Shown: positions 42,463-51,792, numbered from the stretch's first letter. The stretch: DNA of 64,000 nt from Bradyrhizobium sp. CIAT3101 (GCF_029714945.1 NZ_CP121634.1:3431001-3495000); one strand, 5' to 3'. Translations and numbers: made by a program. Notes: generated from the letters alone by a model not told the origin.

Positions 42463-42595
42463 AGCGGCAAGTCTGCGCTCGCAATGACGATTGCTGAAGC
42501 AGCGCGTGGACTTACGCCGCGTCACCCCGCAAGCCCGGCAGCAGCAGGCGCCTCTTGGCGCCTACTGTGCATGGGGTTGTTTTCGTAGTTTTGGT

Positions 42596-43354
42596 TCAGC
42601 CTCGTCCGACGAACGGCATCTTGCTGGCCATCACCGTCATGGTCAGCACGTTGGCGTCGAGCGGCAGGCCGGCCATGTAGGCCACGGCATCGCCGACCGC
42701 CTTCGCATCCATGCGCGGCTCGTGCTTGGTGGTGCCGTCCGGCTGCAGCACGCCGGGGCCGTTGACCATGCGGTCGGTCATCGGCGTTGCGGCATTGCCG
42801 ATGTCGACCTGGCCGACCGCGATGTCGTACATGCGGCCGTCGAGGTTGCTCGCCTTGGTCAGGCCGGTGATGGCGTGCTTGGTCGAGGTGTAGGCCGCCG
42901 AGAACGGCCGCGGCGCATGCGCCGAGATCGAGCCGTTGTTGATGATGCGGCCGCCGCGCGGGCTCTGGTCCTTCATGATGCGGAAGGCGTGCTGGGTGCA
43001 CAGGAACGGGCCGGTGAGGTTGGTGTTCACCACCGCCTGCCACTGCTCGAGGCTGAGGTCCTCGAAATTGACGGCGGGCGCGCCCATGCCGGCATTGTTG
43101 AACAGCACGTCGAGCCGGCCGTAGGTCGCCTTCACCTTGTCGAACAGCGCGGCGATCGAGTCGGGCTTGGTCATGTCGGCGGTGACGCAGAGGCTCTTGC
43201 CCGCGGGGCCGAGCTTGGCGGTCTCCTCGAGCATGTCGAGCCGGCGCCCGACCAGCACCACGGTGAAGCCGGTGTTCATCAGCGCCAGCGACGCGGCGCG
43301 TCCGACACCGGTGCCGGCGCCCGTCACCACTGCGATCTTTTTTGCTTCACTCAT
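42596..43354 (-). CDS. SDR family oxidoreductase
   Basis: A 252-residue classical SDR. The dinucleotide motif [10 protein letters not shown] is near residue 12, NNAGMGAP near 90, and the catalytic motif YTSTKHAI with the preceding serine of [12 protein letters not shown]. The C-terminal part contains [17 protein letters not shown], a long substrate loop. It is the last gene on the minus-strand unit that includes Anbu, 24 bases after the Anbu stop, so it is probably co-transcribed with it. Substrate unknown; a role in the ATP-grasp/Anbu pathway is only an inference from position. Confidence 0.88.
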   Translation of the reverse strand: MSEAKKIAVVTGAGTGVGRAASLALMNTGFTVVLVGRRLDMLEETAKLGPAGKSLCVTADMTKPDSIAALFDKVKATYGRLDVLFNNAGMGAPAVNFEDLSLEQWQAVVNTNLTGPFLCTQHAFRIMKDQSPRGGRIINNGSISAHAPRPFSAAYTSTKHAITGLTKASNLDGRMYDIAVGQVDIGNAATPMTDRMVNGPGVLQPDGTTKHEPRMDAKAVGDAVAYMAGLPLDANVLTMTVMASKMPFVGRG

Positions 43355-43378
43355 CGTTTCCTGCCTTTTCTTCAGTTG

Positions 43379-44137
43379 TCAGGTTTTGGGTTCTTTTTCG
43401 TTCTTGTAGGGCGGCCGCGGAATATTCTGATGCGCCGCGCGCAGCGCCGCCGACCAGCGCGAGCGCAGGTCGTGGAAATAGGGCTCGCCTGCCTCGATGC
43501 GGTGGTTGAGATCGGCATCGCAGGCATCCGCGCGCACCACCAGCACGTCGATGGGAAGACCGACGCCGAGGTTCGAGCGCATGGTCGAGTCCATCGAGAT
43601 CAGGCCGGTCTTCAGCGCCTCGTAGAGCTCGACGTCGTAATGCATGGCGCGGTCGAGCACCGGCTTGCCGTATTTGTGCTCGCCGATCTGCAGGTAGGGC
43701 GTGTCGGTGGTGCATTCGATGAAATTGCCGGCCGTGTAGACCATGAACAGGCGCATGCGTGCGCCCTTGATCTGGCCGCCGAACAGGAAGGAAACGTCGA
43801 ACGACACGTCCTCGGATTTCAGCGCCGGGCCTTCGGTCGCGTGCACCGCCCGGATCGCCCGACCGATGCGCTGGGCGGCCTGGAACATGGTCGGCGCGTT
43901 CATCAGCGTCTCGATCTCGCCCGTGTTCGGGTCCTCAAGACCCTCGGTCAGGGTGGAGAGCACCGACTGGCTGATGGCGAGATTGCCGGCGCTGGCGATC
44001 GCCATGATGCGGTCGCCCGGCTTGGAGAAGATGTGCAGCTTGCGGAAGGTCGAGACATTGTCGAGGCCGGCGTTGGTACGGGTGTCGGCGATCATGACCA
44101 GCCCGTCCCGAACCAGGATTCCACAACAATAGGTCAT
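43379..44137 (-). CDS. Anbu: proteasome-like peptidase (COG3484)
   Basis: A 252-residue proteasome/HslV-superfamily subunit of the Anbu type. It begins MTYCCGILVRDGLVMIADTR: after Met removal the catalytic Thr1 is exposed, with D17 and K32 (STFRKLHIF) as expected for the active site. Later, FLFGGQIKGARMRLFMVY and STMRSNLGVGLPIDVLVVR are Anbu-specific. Anbu subunits form open spirals or rings rather than closed barrels, and the substrate is unknown. Family operons typically contain ATP-grasp, alpha-E and transglutaminase genes, all present upstream in this window; two extra genes lie between. The ribosome-binding site is weak, so translational coupling to the upstream gene is possible. Confidence 0.93.
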   Translation of the reverse strand: MTYCCGILVRDGLVMIADTRTNAGLDNVSTFRKLHIFSKPGDRIMAIASAGNLAISQSVLSTLTEGLEDPNTGEIETLMNAPTMFQAAQRIGRAIRAVHATEGPALKSEDVSFDVSFLFGGQIKGARMRLFMVYTAGNFIECTTDTPYLQIGEHKYGKPVLDRAMHYDVELYEALKTGLISMDSTMRSNLGVGLPIDVLVVRADACDADLNHRIEAGEPYFHDLRSRWSAALRAAHQNIPRPPYKNEKEPKT

Positions 44138-44243
44138 TTCCAGTCCCCGAACGCGAGCGCTTTTGCCGGCGCCAATCTAGTAGCCAATTTCGGAGGCGCA
44201 TGAAACCCCCAATGGGATGCATCGACGGGGCAAAAAGCCTAGC

Positions 44244-44651
44244 TCAGTCAGCGGCATCGGCGAGAAACGCCCGGTCGACGGGGACGCCGAGCGCGGTGAC
44301 CAGCCGGTTGGTTTCCGAAGCCATGCCGACGATGGCAAGCAGCTCGCCATATTCGGCCTCGGTCATGCCCTTGGCCCGGGCGGCCGCGGTGTGCGAATGG
44401 ATGCAGTAGCTGCAGCCATGCGCGATCGAGACCGCGACATAAAGCATCTCCTTGACCTTGGGATCGAGCGCGCCCGGCGCCATCACCTCCATGATGCTCT
44501 CCCAGGTCCGCCGCAGCGTCTTCGGATCATGCGCCAGCGCGCGCCAGAAATTGTTGACGAAATCCGATTGCCGGACTTTTCGGATGTCGTCGAAAACGGC
44601 GCGCGCCTCGCTGGAGAGTTCATCGTCCGAAAGCAGCTTCACGGTCGCCAT
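44244..44651 (-). CDS. Carboxymuconolactone decarboxylase-like (AhpD-type) protein
   Basis: A 135-residue CMD/AhpD-fold protein. The conserved segment is VKEMLYVAVSIAHGCSYCIHSHTAAARAKG: the CSYC redox pair followed by His, as in AhpD peroxidase partners. This suggests thiol peroxidase or thiol-disulfide activity instead of lactone decarboxylation. It lies 54 bases downstream of the acyl-CoA dehydrogenase-like gene and about 106 bases upstream of Anbu. It is not a usual member of the Anbu cluster. Cytoplasmic; homotrimer or hexamer in family. Confidence 0.88.
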   Translation of the reverse strand: MATVKLLSDDELSSEARAVFDDIRKVRQSDFVNNFWRALAHDPKTLRRTWESIMEVMAPGALDPKVKEMLYVAVSIAHGCSYCIHSHTAAARAKGMTEAEYGELLAIVGMASETNRLVTALGVPVDRAFLADAAD

Positions 44652-44705
44652 GGGGGTCCTCGCAGGGTCAGGTCTGATCCTGCGATTGTAGCACGGCTGG
44701 TGCGA

Positions 44706-45902
44706 TCAACAGGCCTGCTCGGCCGAGCGACGCAACGCCAGCCTGCCGACCTCGACATATTGGCGCTGCTGTGCGTGAGCGTGCTGCGCGCCGACGTGAA
44801 GATCGCGCAGACGCCGCTGCAGCGGCGAGCTGTCATAGACCGCGCTGCTACCCGCCAGCGCAAAGCAGGCGTCCGCAATGCCGACGCAGGTCGTGGCGAG
44901 CCAGGCCGCGGATCGGGCCCCTTCGACCAGGAGATCCGGGTCGTTCAGCGTTCCCGACAGCGCGCGCCGCCAATGGCTGGCGACCTGCACCTCGTGAAAC
45001 GCCTGCGCCGCCTTCAGGTCCGCGGAAATCCGGCCGAGCTCGTACTGGAAAATCTCGGACTCCCGCATCGGCACGGCCGCGTATAATTGCTGCCGCCCGG
45101 TATGGGCCAGCGCGAGCAGATCATCGACGGTGCCCTCGGCGAGGCCCACCGAGAAGGTCCCGTGCAGCAACGGCAGCCATTGCCGCAACGACTGATAGAG
45201 CGGACCCGACAGGCGCGGGGCAGCATCGACATCGAAGACGTGGGTATCGGGAACGGATGTCTCCCGCAGCGTGATGTGATGGCTGCCGGTGCCCTTGAGC
45301 CCTGCTGCGTGCCAGGTGTCCTCGATCTCCCAATCGCGCGCCGGCAGCATGATTGCACGAACCAACGGCTTGCCCTGCGGGCCCGGGACCGGCTTGCCGC
45401 GGTCGGTGACAACGCAAAACCCGCCGATCCAGTCGGCATGGGTGCAGCTGCTGGCGAACGGCCAGCGCCCTTTGACGCGATAGCCGTCGGCCACGCGCTC
45501 CGCCGTTCCTGCCGGCTGCGACGAGCCGCAGATCGCCACGTCCGGTCCGTCCTGATAGATCTGCTGATACAGTTCAGGACGCGACGCGGCGGCGAAAAGG
45601 CCGCCGACGCCGGCAACGATCGCGAGCCAGCCGATCGAGCCGTCGAGACGGGTCAGCGTCTTCATCACCTCGAGCCCGGCCGGCAGATCAAGCTCCAGCC
45701 CGCCATGGCTCCGCGGCACGAACATCCGAAACAGTCCGATTGATTTCAGCCGTTCCACCAGATCGGGCGGGAGACGGCGCGCAGCTTCGATCTCGGCGGC
45801 GCGTGCCGTGATCTCGGGCGCCAACTCGCCGATGCCCAGAAGCATGCCCTTGTGAGGATCGCGCAGTGCCAGGGAATTGCTGATTTTTTCTTGAAGCCGC
45901 AT
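44706..45902 (-). CDS. Acyl-CoA dehydrogenase-like flavoprotein monooxygenase
   Basis: A 398-residue protein with the acyl-CoA dehydrogenase fold, closest in pattern to the HsaA/DszC/HpaB-like group-D flavin monooxygenases. Residues about 20-130 are the N-terminal helical domain (ELAPEITARAAEIEAARRLP, LFRMFVPRSHGG). The beta domain begins ICGSSQPAGTAERVADGYRVKGRWPFASS and contains ADWIGGFCVV. The C-terminal helices end with QHAHAQQRQYVEVG. The catalytic acyl-CoA dehydrogenase glutamate is not evident, supporting oxygenase use of reduced flavin. The ATG at 45902 is chosen; an upstream TTG is weak. With the AhpD-like gene it interrupts the usual ATP-grasp-alpha-E-transglutaminase-Anbu series. 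Confidence 0.8.
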   Translation of the reverse strand: MRLQEKISNSLALRDPHKGMLLGIGELAPEITARAAEIEAARRLPPDLVERLKSIGLFRMFVPRSHGGLELDLPAGLEVMKTLTRLDGSIGWLAIVAGVGGLFAAASRPELYQQIYQDGPDVAICGSSQPAGTAERVADGYRVKGRWPFASSCTHADWIGGFCVVTDRGKPVPGPQGKPLVRAIMLPARDWEIEDTWHAAGLKGTGSHHITLRETSVPDTHVFDVDAAPRLSGPLYQSLRQWLPLLHGTFSVGLAEGTVDDLLALAHTGRQQLYAAVPMRESEIFQYELGRISADLKAAQAFHEVQVASHWRRALSGTLNDPDLLVEGARSAAWLATTCVGIADACFALAGSSAVYDSSPLQRRLRDLHVGAQHAHAQQRQYVEVGRLALRRSAEQAC

Positions 45903-46014
45903 CTGTCTCAACCTCTGTTGCGGGATGGATCGCAACGGAGGTTGAAGAGACGGCGCTACGATGCGGTTTCAGCGCGGTCGCCGTCGATTACGGCTGTAAC
46001 GCTTGCCGCCGAGC

Positions 46015-46863
46015 CTAGCTCTGCCGCTGGGATTGCGATTGCGACTGGCCGCCGCGGCCGGCCTGCTCGACCCTGACCGCGACCGTCAGCGTCTCCGCGC
46101 CCCCGCCATAGCGGGTGCCGCGCACCGGTGCCGCGCCGAGATAATCGAGCCCGATGGCGACGCGGACATGGGCGTCGGTGGTGCAGATGCTGTTGGCAGG
46201 GTCGAAACCGACCCAGCCGAGATCGGGAACGTAGGCTTCCGCCCAGGCATGGCCGGCGTCCTGATGCACGGTGCCGTCGGAGCGCAAAAAGTGTCCGGAG
46301 ACGAAGCGCGCCGGCACGCCGCCGGTGCGGGCGCAGGCGATGAAGATATGCGCATAGTCCTGACAGACGCCGCGCTTGAGCGTGAACGCTTCGGCCGCCG
46401 ACGTGCCGCTGTTGGTCGGATCTTCGTCGAAGGTCATGTGGTCGCTGATCTCGCTCATCAGCGTGTGCAGGAAGCCCAGCGTGTCGCTCTCGGCCTCGCT
46501 GCGCAACTGGCGCGCGACCGCTGCCATCGCAGGATTGACGGTCGTGAGATCGGTGGTGCGCAGAAACATGTCGGCGGGAAAGCGCTCGTCGGCGCCGCGC
46601 AGCACGCCGCCTGTATCGTGGGTCTCGATCAGGCCCTCGGCCGTGATCTTGATGTCGCCGACGGGTCCGCATGACAAGACATGGGTGACGTTGCCGAAGG
46701 CGTCCTCATGGATGTCGAGCTTGGTGTCGGTCGAGACGTCGATCTGCCATTCCGCCACATATTGCCCGTCATGGCTGCACGGGGTCATGCGCAGGATCTG
46801 GATCACGCTCGTCGCCTGCGGCTCGTAGCGATAGGTCGTGGTGTGCTGGATTCGCAGGCGCAT
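46015..46863 (-). CDS. Transglutaminase-like cysteine protease domain protein
   Basis: A 282-residue protein. The N-terminal part is the bacterial transglutaminase beta domain (MRLRIQHTTTYRYEPQATSV). The transglutaminase-like core carries the catalytic cysteine in LKRGVCQDYAHIFI, histidine in DAGHAWAEAYVPDLGW and aspartate in GFDPANSICTTD. A Gln/Ser-rich tail (QSQSQSQRQS) ends it. It is predicted to be a peptidase or to form/cleave isopeptide or amide bonds. In gene-neighbourhood studies of amidoligases this family accompanies circularly permuted ATP-grasp, alpha-E and Anbu proteins. Here it lies downstream of alpha-E (169 bases, including a repeat). Confidence 0.9.
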   Translation of the reverse strand: MRLRIQHTTTYRYEPQATSVIQILRMTPCSHDGQYVAEWQIDVSTDTKLDIHEDAFGNVTHVLSCGPVGDIKITAEGLIETHDTGGVLRGADERFPADMFLRTTDLTTVNPAMAAVARQLRSEAESDTLGFLHTLMSEISDHMTFDEDPTNSGTSAAEAFTLKRGVCQDYAHIFIACARTGGVPARFVSGHFLRSDGTVHQDAGHAWAEAYVPDLGWVGFDPANSICTTDAHVRVAIGLDYLGAAPVRGTRYGGGAETLTVAVRVEQAGRGGQSQSQSQRQS

Positions 46864-46913
46864 GGGGAACCGTGCAGTTAGTGGTTAGGCCCGACTGCCT
46901 TTCGCGAAGAAGC

Positions 46914-47007
46914 TCGTCGTGCCCGGGCTGGTCCCGGGCATCCACGCTCTTCCTCACCGCGCGGCAGCAAGAACGTGGATGGCCGGGACAAGCCCGGCCA
47001 TGACGAT
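46914..47007. repeat. Palindromic intergenic repeat within the ATP-grasp/Anbu unit
   Basis: GTCGTGCCCGGG at the left and CCGGCCATGACGAT at the right are part of an imperfect long palindrome with internal GGTCCCGGGCATCCACG and CGTGGATGGCCGGGACA. The right half is essentially identical to the solitary half-element at 57282-57319. It separates the transglutaminase and alpha-E genes. Confidence 0.75.
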
Positions 47008-47032
47008 ATCCCGTTTCGTCAGCCGGGGGACA

Positions 47033-47977
47033 TCAGATCAAATACTGCTTCGTGATGATTTCGCCCAGCCTGGAATTGTCCGCGATGAATTCCTGAATGA
47101 ATTCATGCACGCCGTGCTGGAAAATGTCGTTCATGTTGCTGTGTTCCAGCCGGTTGCGGATGCCGCGGGCGTGGCGTTGCGCCGGACCCTGGCGGCCATA
47201 GGCGACGCCGATCTGGTCGAGGTTGCGCGTGAGATTGTCGTAGCAGCTGGCCAGCGAGCGCGGCAGCGTGCCGTTGAGAATGAGCAGGTCCGCGACCAGC
47301 CAGGGCTTCAGCGTCTCGCGGTAGACCCAGTGATACGCCGTCAGCGCCGACACCGAACGCAGGATCGAGCTCCACTGATAGAAGTCGAGCGGACCGCCGA
47401 CGTGCTCCTCCTCGGGCAGCAGCACGTGATACTTGACGTCGAGAATGCGTGCGGTGTTGTCGGCGCGCTCCAGATGCAGGCCGAGGCGCGAGAACCAGTA
47501 GGCGTCGTTGCGCAGCATGGTGCGGTATGCCGAGCCGTCGAAGCGCAGCGAGGTCTCCTGCACGAAGCGCAGGAATTTCGCGAGGTCCTCGCGTGTGGAG
47601 GTGCCCTTGCTCCAGACCGCCTGCAGCTCGATCCAGGCCGAGTTGATGGTGTCCCACATCTCGCTGGTCAGCGCGGTGCGCACCGAGCGCGAATTCAGCC
47701 GCGCGGCCTCGATGCAGTTCCTGATCGAGGACGGGTTGTCGGCCGAGAACGACAGGTAGTCGACGACGTTGTGCTCGTTGGCTTCCTCGTGGGTCTGATA
47801 GAAGCTTTCCGCGACGCCGGCGGTGAGCAGGGCGGAGTCCCATTCGTTGGTCTTGCCGATATAGGCGGCGGGAAGCGCGGTGACGCGCAAGGTCGCATCA
47901 ATGGTGCGCGCGAGATATTCGGCCCGTTCGACATAGCGGGCGAGCCAGTAGAGGTTTTCGGCGGTACGCGACAGCAT
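47033..47977 (-). CDS. Alpha-E domain protein
   Basis: A 314-residue all-helical alpha-E protein (COG2307). The start MLSRTAENLYWLARYVERAE is diagnostic, as are WDSALLTAGVAESFYQTHEE and SVRTALTSEMWDTINSAWIELQ, and LGLHLERADNTARILDVKYH. Alpha-E proteins occur with circularly permuted ATP-grasp amidoligases and are thought to assist peptide-bond or peptide-tag synthesis; the mechanism is unknown. It starts 4 bases after the ATP-grasp stop codon, so the two are translationally coupled. No signal peptide or membrane segment. Confidence 0.92.
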   Translation of the reverse strand: MLSRTAENLYWLARYVERAEYLARTIDATLRVTALPAAYIGKTNEWDSALLTAGVAESFYQTHEEANEHNVVDYLSFSADNPSSIRNCIEAARLNSRSVRTALTSEMWDTINSAWIELQAVWSKGTSTREDLAKFLRFVQETSLRFDGSAYRTMLRNDAYWFSRLGLHLERADNTARILDVKYHVLLPEEEHVGGPLDFYQWSSILRSVSALTAYHWVYRETLKPWLVADLLILNGTLPRSLASCYDNLTRNLDQIGVAYGRQGPAQRHARGIRNRLEHSNMNDIFQHGVHEFIQEFIADNSRLGEIITKQYLI

Positions 47978-47981
47978 CTCT

Positions 47982-49400
47982 CTACTCGTCCAAAATCCAG
48001 GTGTCTTTGGTGCCGCCGCCCTGGCTCGAATTCACCACGAGCGAACCTTCCTTCAGCGCAACACGTGTCAGCCCGCCCGGCACGATCGTCGTGCTCTTGC
48101 TGCCGGTGAGCACGAAGGGGCGCAGGTCGACATGGCGCGGCGCGAGGCCGCTTGCCGTGCAGGTCGGGCAGGTCGAGAGCGCCAGCGTCGGCTGGGCGAT
48201 GAAGCCTTCCGGCTCGCGCTTGAGCTTCTCGCGGAAGGCTTCGATCGTTGCTTTCGTCGCCGCGGGGCCGATCAGCATGCCGTAGCCGCCAGAGCCGTGC
48301 ACTTCCTTGACGACGAGATCGCCGAGATGGTCGAGCACGTAAGCGAGATCCTTCGGCTCGCGGCAGCGCCAGGTCTGCACGTTCTTCAGGATCGGCTCCT
48401 CGCCGAGGTAGAATTTCACGATCTCCGGCATGTAGGAGTAGATCGCCTTGTCGTCGGCGATGCCGGTGCCGACCGCATTGGCGAGCGTGATGTTGCCGGC
48501 CGCGTAGGCCGACATCAGCCCGGGCACACCGAGCGCGGAGTCGGGACGGAAGGTGAGGGGATCGAGGAAATCGTCGTCGACGCGGCGGTAGATCACATCG
48601 ACCCGTTTCACGCCCTCGGTCGTCCGCATGAACACTTCGTTGTTCTTGACGATGAGGTCGCGGCCCTCGACCAGCTCGATGCCGAGCTTGTCGGCAAGGA
48701 AGGAGTGCTCGTAATAGGCGGAGTTGTAGACGCCGGGCGTGAGCAGAGCGACCGTCGGTTCACCCGAGGCACTGTTCGGTGCGACCGATCGCAGCGCGGA
48801 GAGCAGTTCGTCCGGATAGCGCTCGACCGGCGCCACTCTGTGGCGGGCGAACAGATCCGGAAACAGCCGCATCATGATCTCGCGGTTTTCCAGCATGTAG
48901 GACACGCCCGACGGCGTGCGCGCATTGTCCTCCAGCACGATGAAGTCGTTGGCATCGACCCTGATGATATCGATGCCGGCGATGTGCACGTAAACGTCGT
49001 GCGGCACCTGCTGGCCGTTCATCTCGGGGCGGAAGACCGGGTTCTGGAAGATCAGATCGTCGGGCACGATCTCGGCGCGGAGGATGTCGCGGCCGTGATA
49101 GATGTCGCGCAGGAACATGTTCAGCGCCTTGACGCGCTGCTTCAGGCCTTTCTCCAGCAGCGTCCATTCCTTGCCGGACATGATCCGCGGGATCACGTCG
49201 AACGGGATCAGGCGCTCGGTGGATTCGGAGTCCCCATAGACCGCAAAGGTGATGCCGATGCGGCGGAACAGGAGCTCGGCCTCCTGGCGGCGATATTCGA
49301 GCGCCTCTGGAGGCGTCTCCTTGAGCCAGCGTGCCAGCTCCTGATAGGCGGGACGAAGGTCCCCACCCGGAATATTCATTTCGTCAAACGCGACTGCCAT
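47982..49400 (-). CDS. Circularly permuted type 2 ATP-grasp protein
   Basis: A 472-residue enzyme of the COG2308 circularly permuted ATP-grasp family. Signature segments are FRRIGITFAVYGDSESTERLIPFD, PRIMSGKEWTLLEKGLKQRV, LEDNARTPSGVSYMLENREI, and later ADDKAIYSYMPEIVKFYLGEEP, DLVVKEVHGSGGYGMLIGP and TSKSTTIVPGGLTRVAL-like (GSKSTTIVPGGLTRVAL). It probably forms an amide/peptide bond by ATP-driven acyl-phosphate chemistry. The ATG at 49400 is preferred over a longer ORF whose extra 32 residues are low-complexity. First gene of the ATP-grasp-alpha-E-transglutaminase cluster. The downstream alpha-E gene is 4 bases away. Confidence 0.92.
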   Translation of the reverse strand: MAVAFDEMNIPGGDLRPAYQELARWLKETPPEALEYRRQEAELLFRRIGITFAVYGDSESTERLIPFDVIPRIMSGKEWTLLEKGLKQRVKALNMFLRDIYHGRDILRAEIVPDDLIFQNPVFRPEMNGQQVPHDVYVHIAGIDIIRVDANDFIVLEDNARTPSGVSYMLENREIMMRLFPDLFARHRVAPVERYPDELLSALRSVAPNSASGEPTVALLTPGVYNSAYYEHSFLADKLGIELVEGRDLIVKNNEVFMRTTEGVKRVDVIYRRVDDDFLDPLTFRPDSALGVPGLMSAYAAGNITLANAVGTGIADDKAIYSYMPEIVKFYLGEEPILKNVQTWRCREPKDLAYVLDHLGDLVVKEVHGSGGYGMLIGPAATKATIEAFREKLKREPEGFIAQPTLALSTCPTCTASGLAPRHVDLRPFVLTGSKSTTIVPGGLTRVALKEGSLVVNSSQGGGTKDTWILDE

Positions 49401-49677
49401 AGATCCCGACTTGTCTCCGCTAGGCGTTGCGCCATTGGACAGGTCGTCAGGCCTTGGTGAAGACCGCAACGTCCTGGCCATGCGGCAAGAGTGCATGACT
49501 CTGAGGAGGTAGCAAGGGGCGGGCCAGCGCTATAAGCATTGAGAAGGGGCATTTGCCGGGGATGACCGGTGACCTGCCTGAAAAAATGGCTGAGGACTGC
49601 TTATTTCGGCAGCAAAACCGCGTGACTTCAACGCGTTACCTCGGCAAAGTCGGGACCAGAGGTGAGGGACTTAAGGC

Positions 49678-50415
49678 ATGAGCGAGATCGTCACGGCGGG
49701 CATTCTGGTCATCGGGGATGAAATCCTGTCCGGCCGGACCAAGGACAAGAATATCGGCTTCATCGCCGAATACCTGACCAATATCGGCATCGACCTGAAG
49801 GAAGTCCGGGTCGTCTCCGACGACGAGCCCGACATCATCGCCGCCTTGGATGCACTGCGGCATCGCTACAATTATGTGTTCACCACCGGCGGCATTGGGC
49901 CAACCCATGACGACATCACTGCTGATAGCGTCGCCAAGGCGTTCGGCGTCGGCATCGACCATCACCCGGAGGTGGTCGCCCGCTTCAAGGAGCGCTGGAG
50001 CGAGCAGGACCTCAACGAGGCCCGCCTGCGCATGGCTCGCATTCCCGACGGCGCCGAGCTGATCCAGAGCGCGACCATCCTCGCCCCCGGATTCAAGATC
50101 GGCAATGTCATCGTGATGGCCGGCGTGCCCTCGATCATGCAGGCGATGATGGACATCGTCTCGCCCAAGCTGAAATCCGGCGTTCGCATGCTGTCGGAAT
50201 CGGTCCGTGCCAATGCGCGGGAAGGCGACATCGGCAGCCCGCTGCGGGCGATCGCCGCCGCTCATCCCGACACCATCATCGGCAGCTATCCCTTCATGGA
50301 CGAGGAGCAAAAGCCGAACACCAATCTGGTGGTGCGCTCGCGCGATGCGGATAAGCTCGCATCCGCGATGTCGGCGGTGAAGGAAATGCTGGCGGGATTG
50401 AACATCACCCGGTAG
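49678..50415 (+). CDS. CinA N-terminal (MoCF-type) domain protein
   Basis: A 245-residue protein corresponding to the N-terminal domain of CinA, which is related to molybdopterin-binding MogA/MoeA folds. Segments [20 protein letters not shown] and [23 protein letters not shown] are diagnostic. Full-length CinA also has a C-terminal nicotinamide-nucleotide amidase domain (about 150 residues), absent here, so the protein lacks that activity. The COG1058 domain carries ADP-ribose pyrophosphatase activity in some members. It is followed by gpt 39 bases later on the same strand. Divergent from the ATP-grasp gene. Confidence 0.9.
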   Translation: MSEIVTAGILVIGDEILSGRTKDKNIGFIAEYLTNIGIDLKEVRVVSDDEPDIIAALDALRHRYNYVFTTGGIGPTHDDITADSVAKAFGVGIDHHPEVVARFKERWSEQDLNEARLRMARIPDGAELIQSATILAPGFKIGNVIVMAGVPSIMQAMMDIVSPKLKSGVRMLSESVRANAREGDIGSPLRAIAAAHPDTIIGSYPFMDEEQKPNTNLVVRSRDADKLASAMSAVKEMLAGLNITR

Positions 50416-50453
50416 CAAATGGAGCTGCCGGCAGACGAATGCAGGAGACGATG

Positions 50454-50981
50454 ATGGCTGGTGAAGCACCGGAACTGAGCGCGCAGGAGCGGGCGGGCCG
50501 GCCCTTTCCGGTGTCGTGGGACCAGTTCCACCGGGATTGCCGGGCGCTGACCTGGCGGCTCAACGAGGTCGGTCCGTTCCATGCGGTGATCGCGATCACC
50601 CGCGGCGGCCTGGTGCCGGCTGCGATCGTGGCGCGCGAGCTCGGCGTGCGCGTGATCGATACGGTCTGCATCGCCAGCTACGATCATGACAAGCAGGGTG
50701 AGCTCCAGGTTCTGAAAGGTATCTCGGAACAAGCGATGACGCTCGGCGGCGGCACCGGCAAGGGCCTGTTGATCGTCGATGACCTCGTCGATACCGGCAA
50801 GACCGGCAAGCTGGTGCGCGAGATGCTGCCCGATGCGCATTTCGCGACAGTTTACGCCAAGCCAAAGGGGCGTCCGCTGGTCGACACGTTCATCACGGAG
50901 GTCTCGCAGGACACCTGGATCTTCTTCCCCTGGGATACTGCGCTCTCCTACCACCCGCCGCTCCGCGACGGTGCTGCGTAG
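50454..50981 (+). CDS. gpt: Xanthine phosphoribosyltransferase (Gpt-like)
   Basis: A 175-residue type I phosphoribosyltransferase. The PRPP-binding motif is [15 protein letters not shown], and the loop [17 protein letters not shown] and the C-terminal [17 protein letters not shown], with its aromatic purine-binding residue, match E. coli Gpt. It converts xanthine, guanine and hypoxanthine to nucleotides with PRPP. Start choice is uncertain between ATGs at 50451 and 50454; an AGGAGA box at 50443-50448 favours 50454. It probably forms a unit with the CinA-like gene upstream. The class II aldolase gene follows 13 bases later. Confidence 0.92.
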   Translation: MAGEAPELSAQERAGRPFPVSWDQFHRDCRALTWRLNEVGPFHAVIAITRGGLVPAAIVARELGVRVIDTVCIASYDHDKQGELQVLKGISEQAMTLGGGTGKGLLIVDDLVDTGKTGKLVREMLPDAHFATVYAKPKGRPLVDTFITEVSQDTWIFFPWDTALSYHPPLRDGAA

Positions 50982-50994
50982 GCACGAAAGGCTG

Positions 50995-51792
50995 ATGGCC
51001 ATGGCCGGACGCGCGCGGTTGGCACTTTGTGGCTTCATCGTCGCGCTCGCGGCGATGGGCCTGACGGCCGAGGCGCGCAGCCAGGACCGTGCTTCTGTCA
51101 TCGACGACATCGTGGTCGGCAGCCGCGTGCTCGCCGAGTTCGGTGTGGTTGACGCATTCGGTCATGTCAGCGCGCGTGATCCCGGCCATCCCGATCGCTT
51201 CCTGATGTCGCGCTCGCTGGCGCCGGCGCTGGTCACCGCCGACGACGTCATGGAGTTCGATCTCGACGGCAACGCCGTCGATGCCAAGGGCCGCACCGTC
51301 TTCCTCGAGCGCTTCATCCACAGCGAGATCTACAGGGCGCGGCCGGACGTGATGGCGGTGGTGCATACGCACTCGCCCGGCGTGATCCCGTTCACGGTCA
51401 GCCAGGTGAGCTTGCGGCCCATCTTCCACAACGCGGCCTTCCTCGGCGCGGGGGCGCCGGTCTGGGAGATACGCAAGGAGTTCGGCGAGACCAACATGCT
51501 CGTCAGCAACGCGGCGATCGGCAAGTCGCTGGCGCTCGCGCTCGCAGACAAATCGGTGGTGCTGATGCGTGGCCATGGCGATGCGACGGTCGGCCCATCC
51601 GTGAAGCTCGCGGTGTTCCGCGCCTATTACACCGACGTCGATGCGCGGCTGCTGTCGCAGGCCCTCGCGCTCGGCGGCGAGGTCAACTATCTGACCCCGA
51701 CCGAGGCGACGAAGGCCGATGCGGTCAATGTTCAGGTGCTCGATCGCGTCTGGAATCTCTGGAAGATGCGTGTCACAGCGGCGACAAAATAA
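50995..51792 (+). CDS. Secreted class II aldolase/adducin domain protein
   Basis: A 265-residue class II aldolase-fold protein with an N-terminal signal peptide (LALCGFIVALAAMGLTAEA), cleaved near residue 30. The aldolase core has VDAFGHVSARDP, the metal-binding HTHSPGVIPF and, later, MRGHGDATVGP; the E/H metal ligands are present. Family enzymes (fuculose-1-phosphate aldolase, ribulose-5-phosphate epimerase) are cytoplasmic, so export to the periplasm is unusual. The ATG at 50995 (MAMAGRARL) is preferred to the long upstream frame, which overlaps gpt. It lies 13 bases after gpt and overlaps the next gene by 1 base. Confidence 0.85.
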   Translation: MAMAGRARLALCGFIVALAAMGLTAEARSQDRASVIDDIVVGSRVLAEFGVVDAFGHVSARDPGHPDRFLMSRSLAPALVTADDVMEFDLDGNAVDAKGRTVFLERFIHSEIYRARPDVMAVVHTHSPGVIPFTVSQVSLRPIFHNAAFLGAGAPVWEIRKEFGETNMLVSNAAIGKSLALALADKSVVLMRGHGDATVGPSVKLAVFRAYYTDVDARLLSQALALGGEVNYLTPTEATKADAVNVQVLDRVWNLWKMRVTAATK

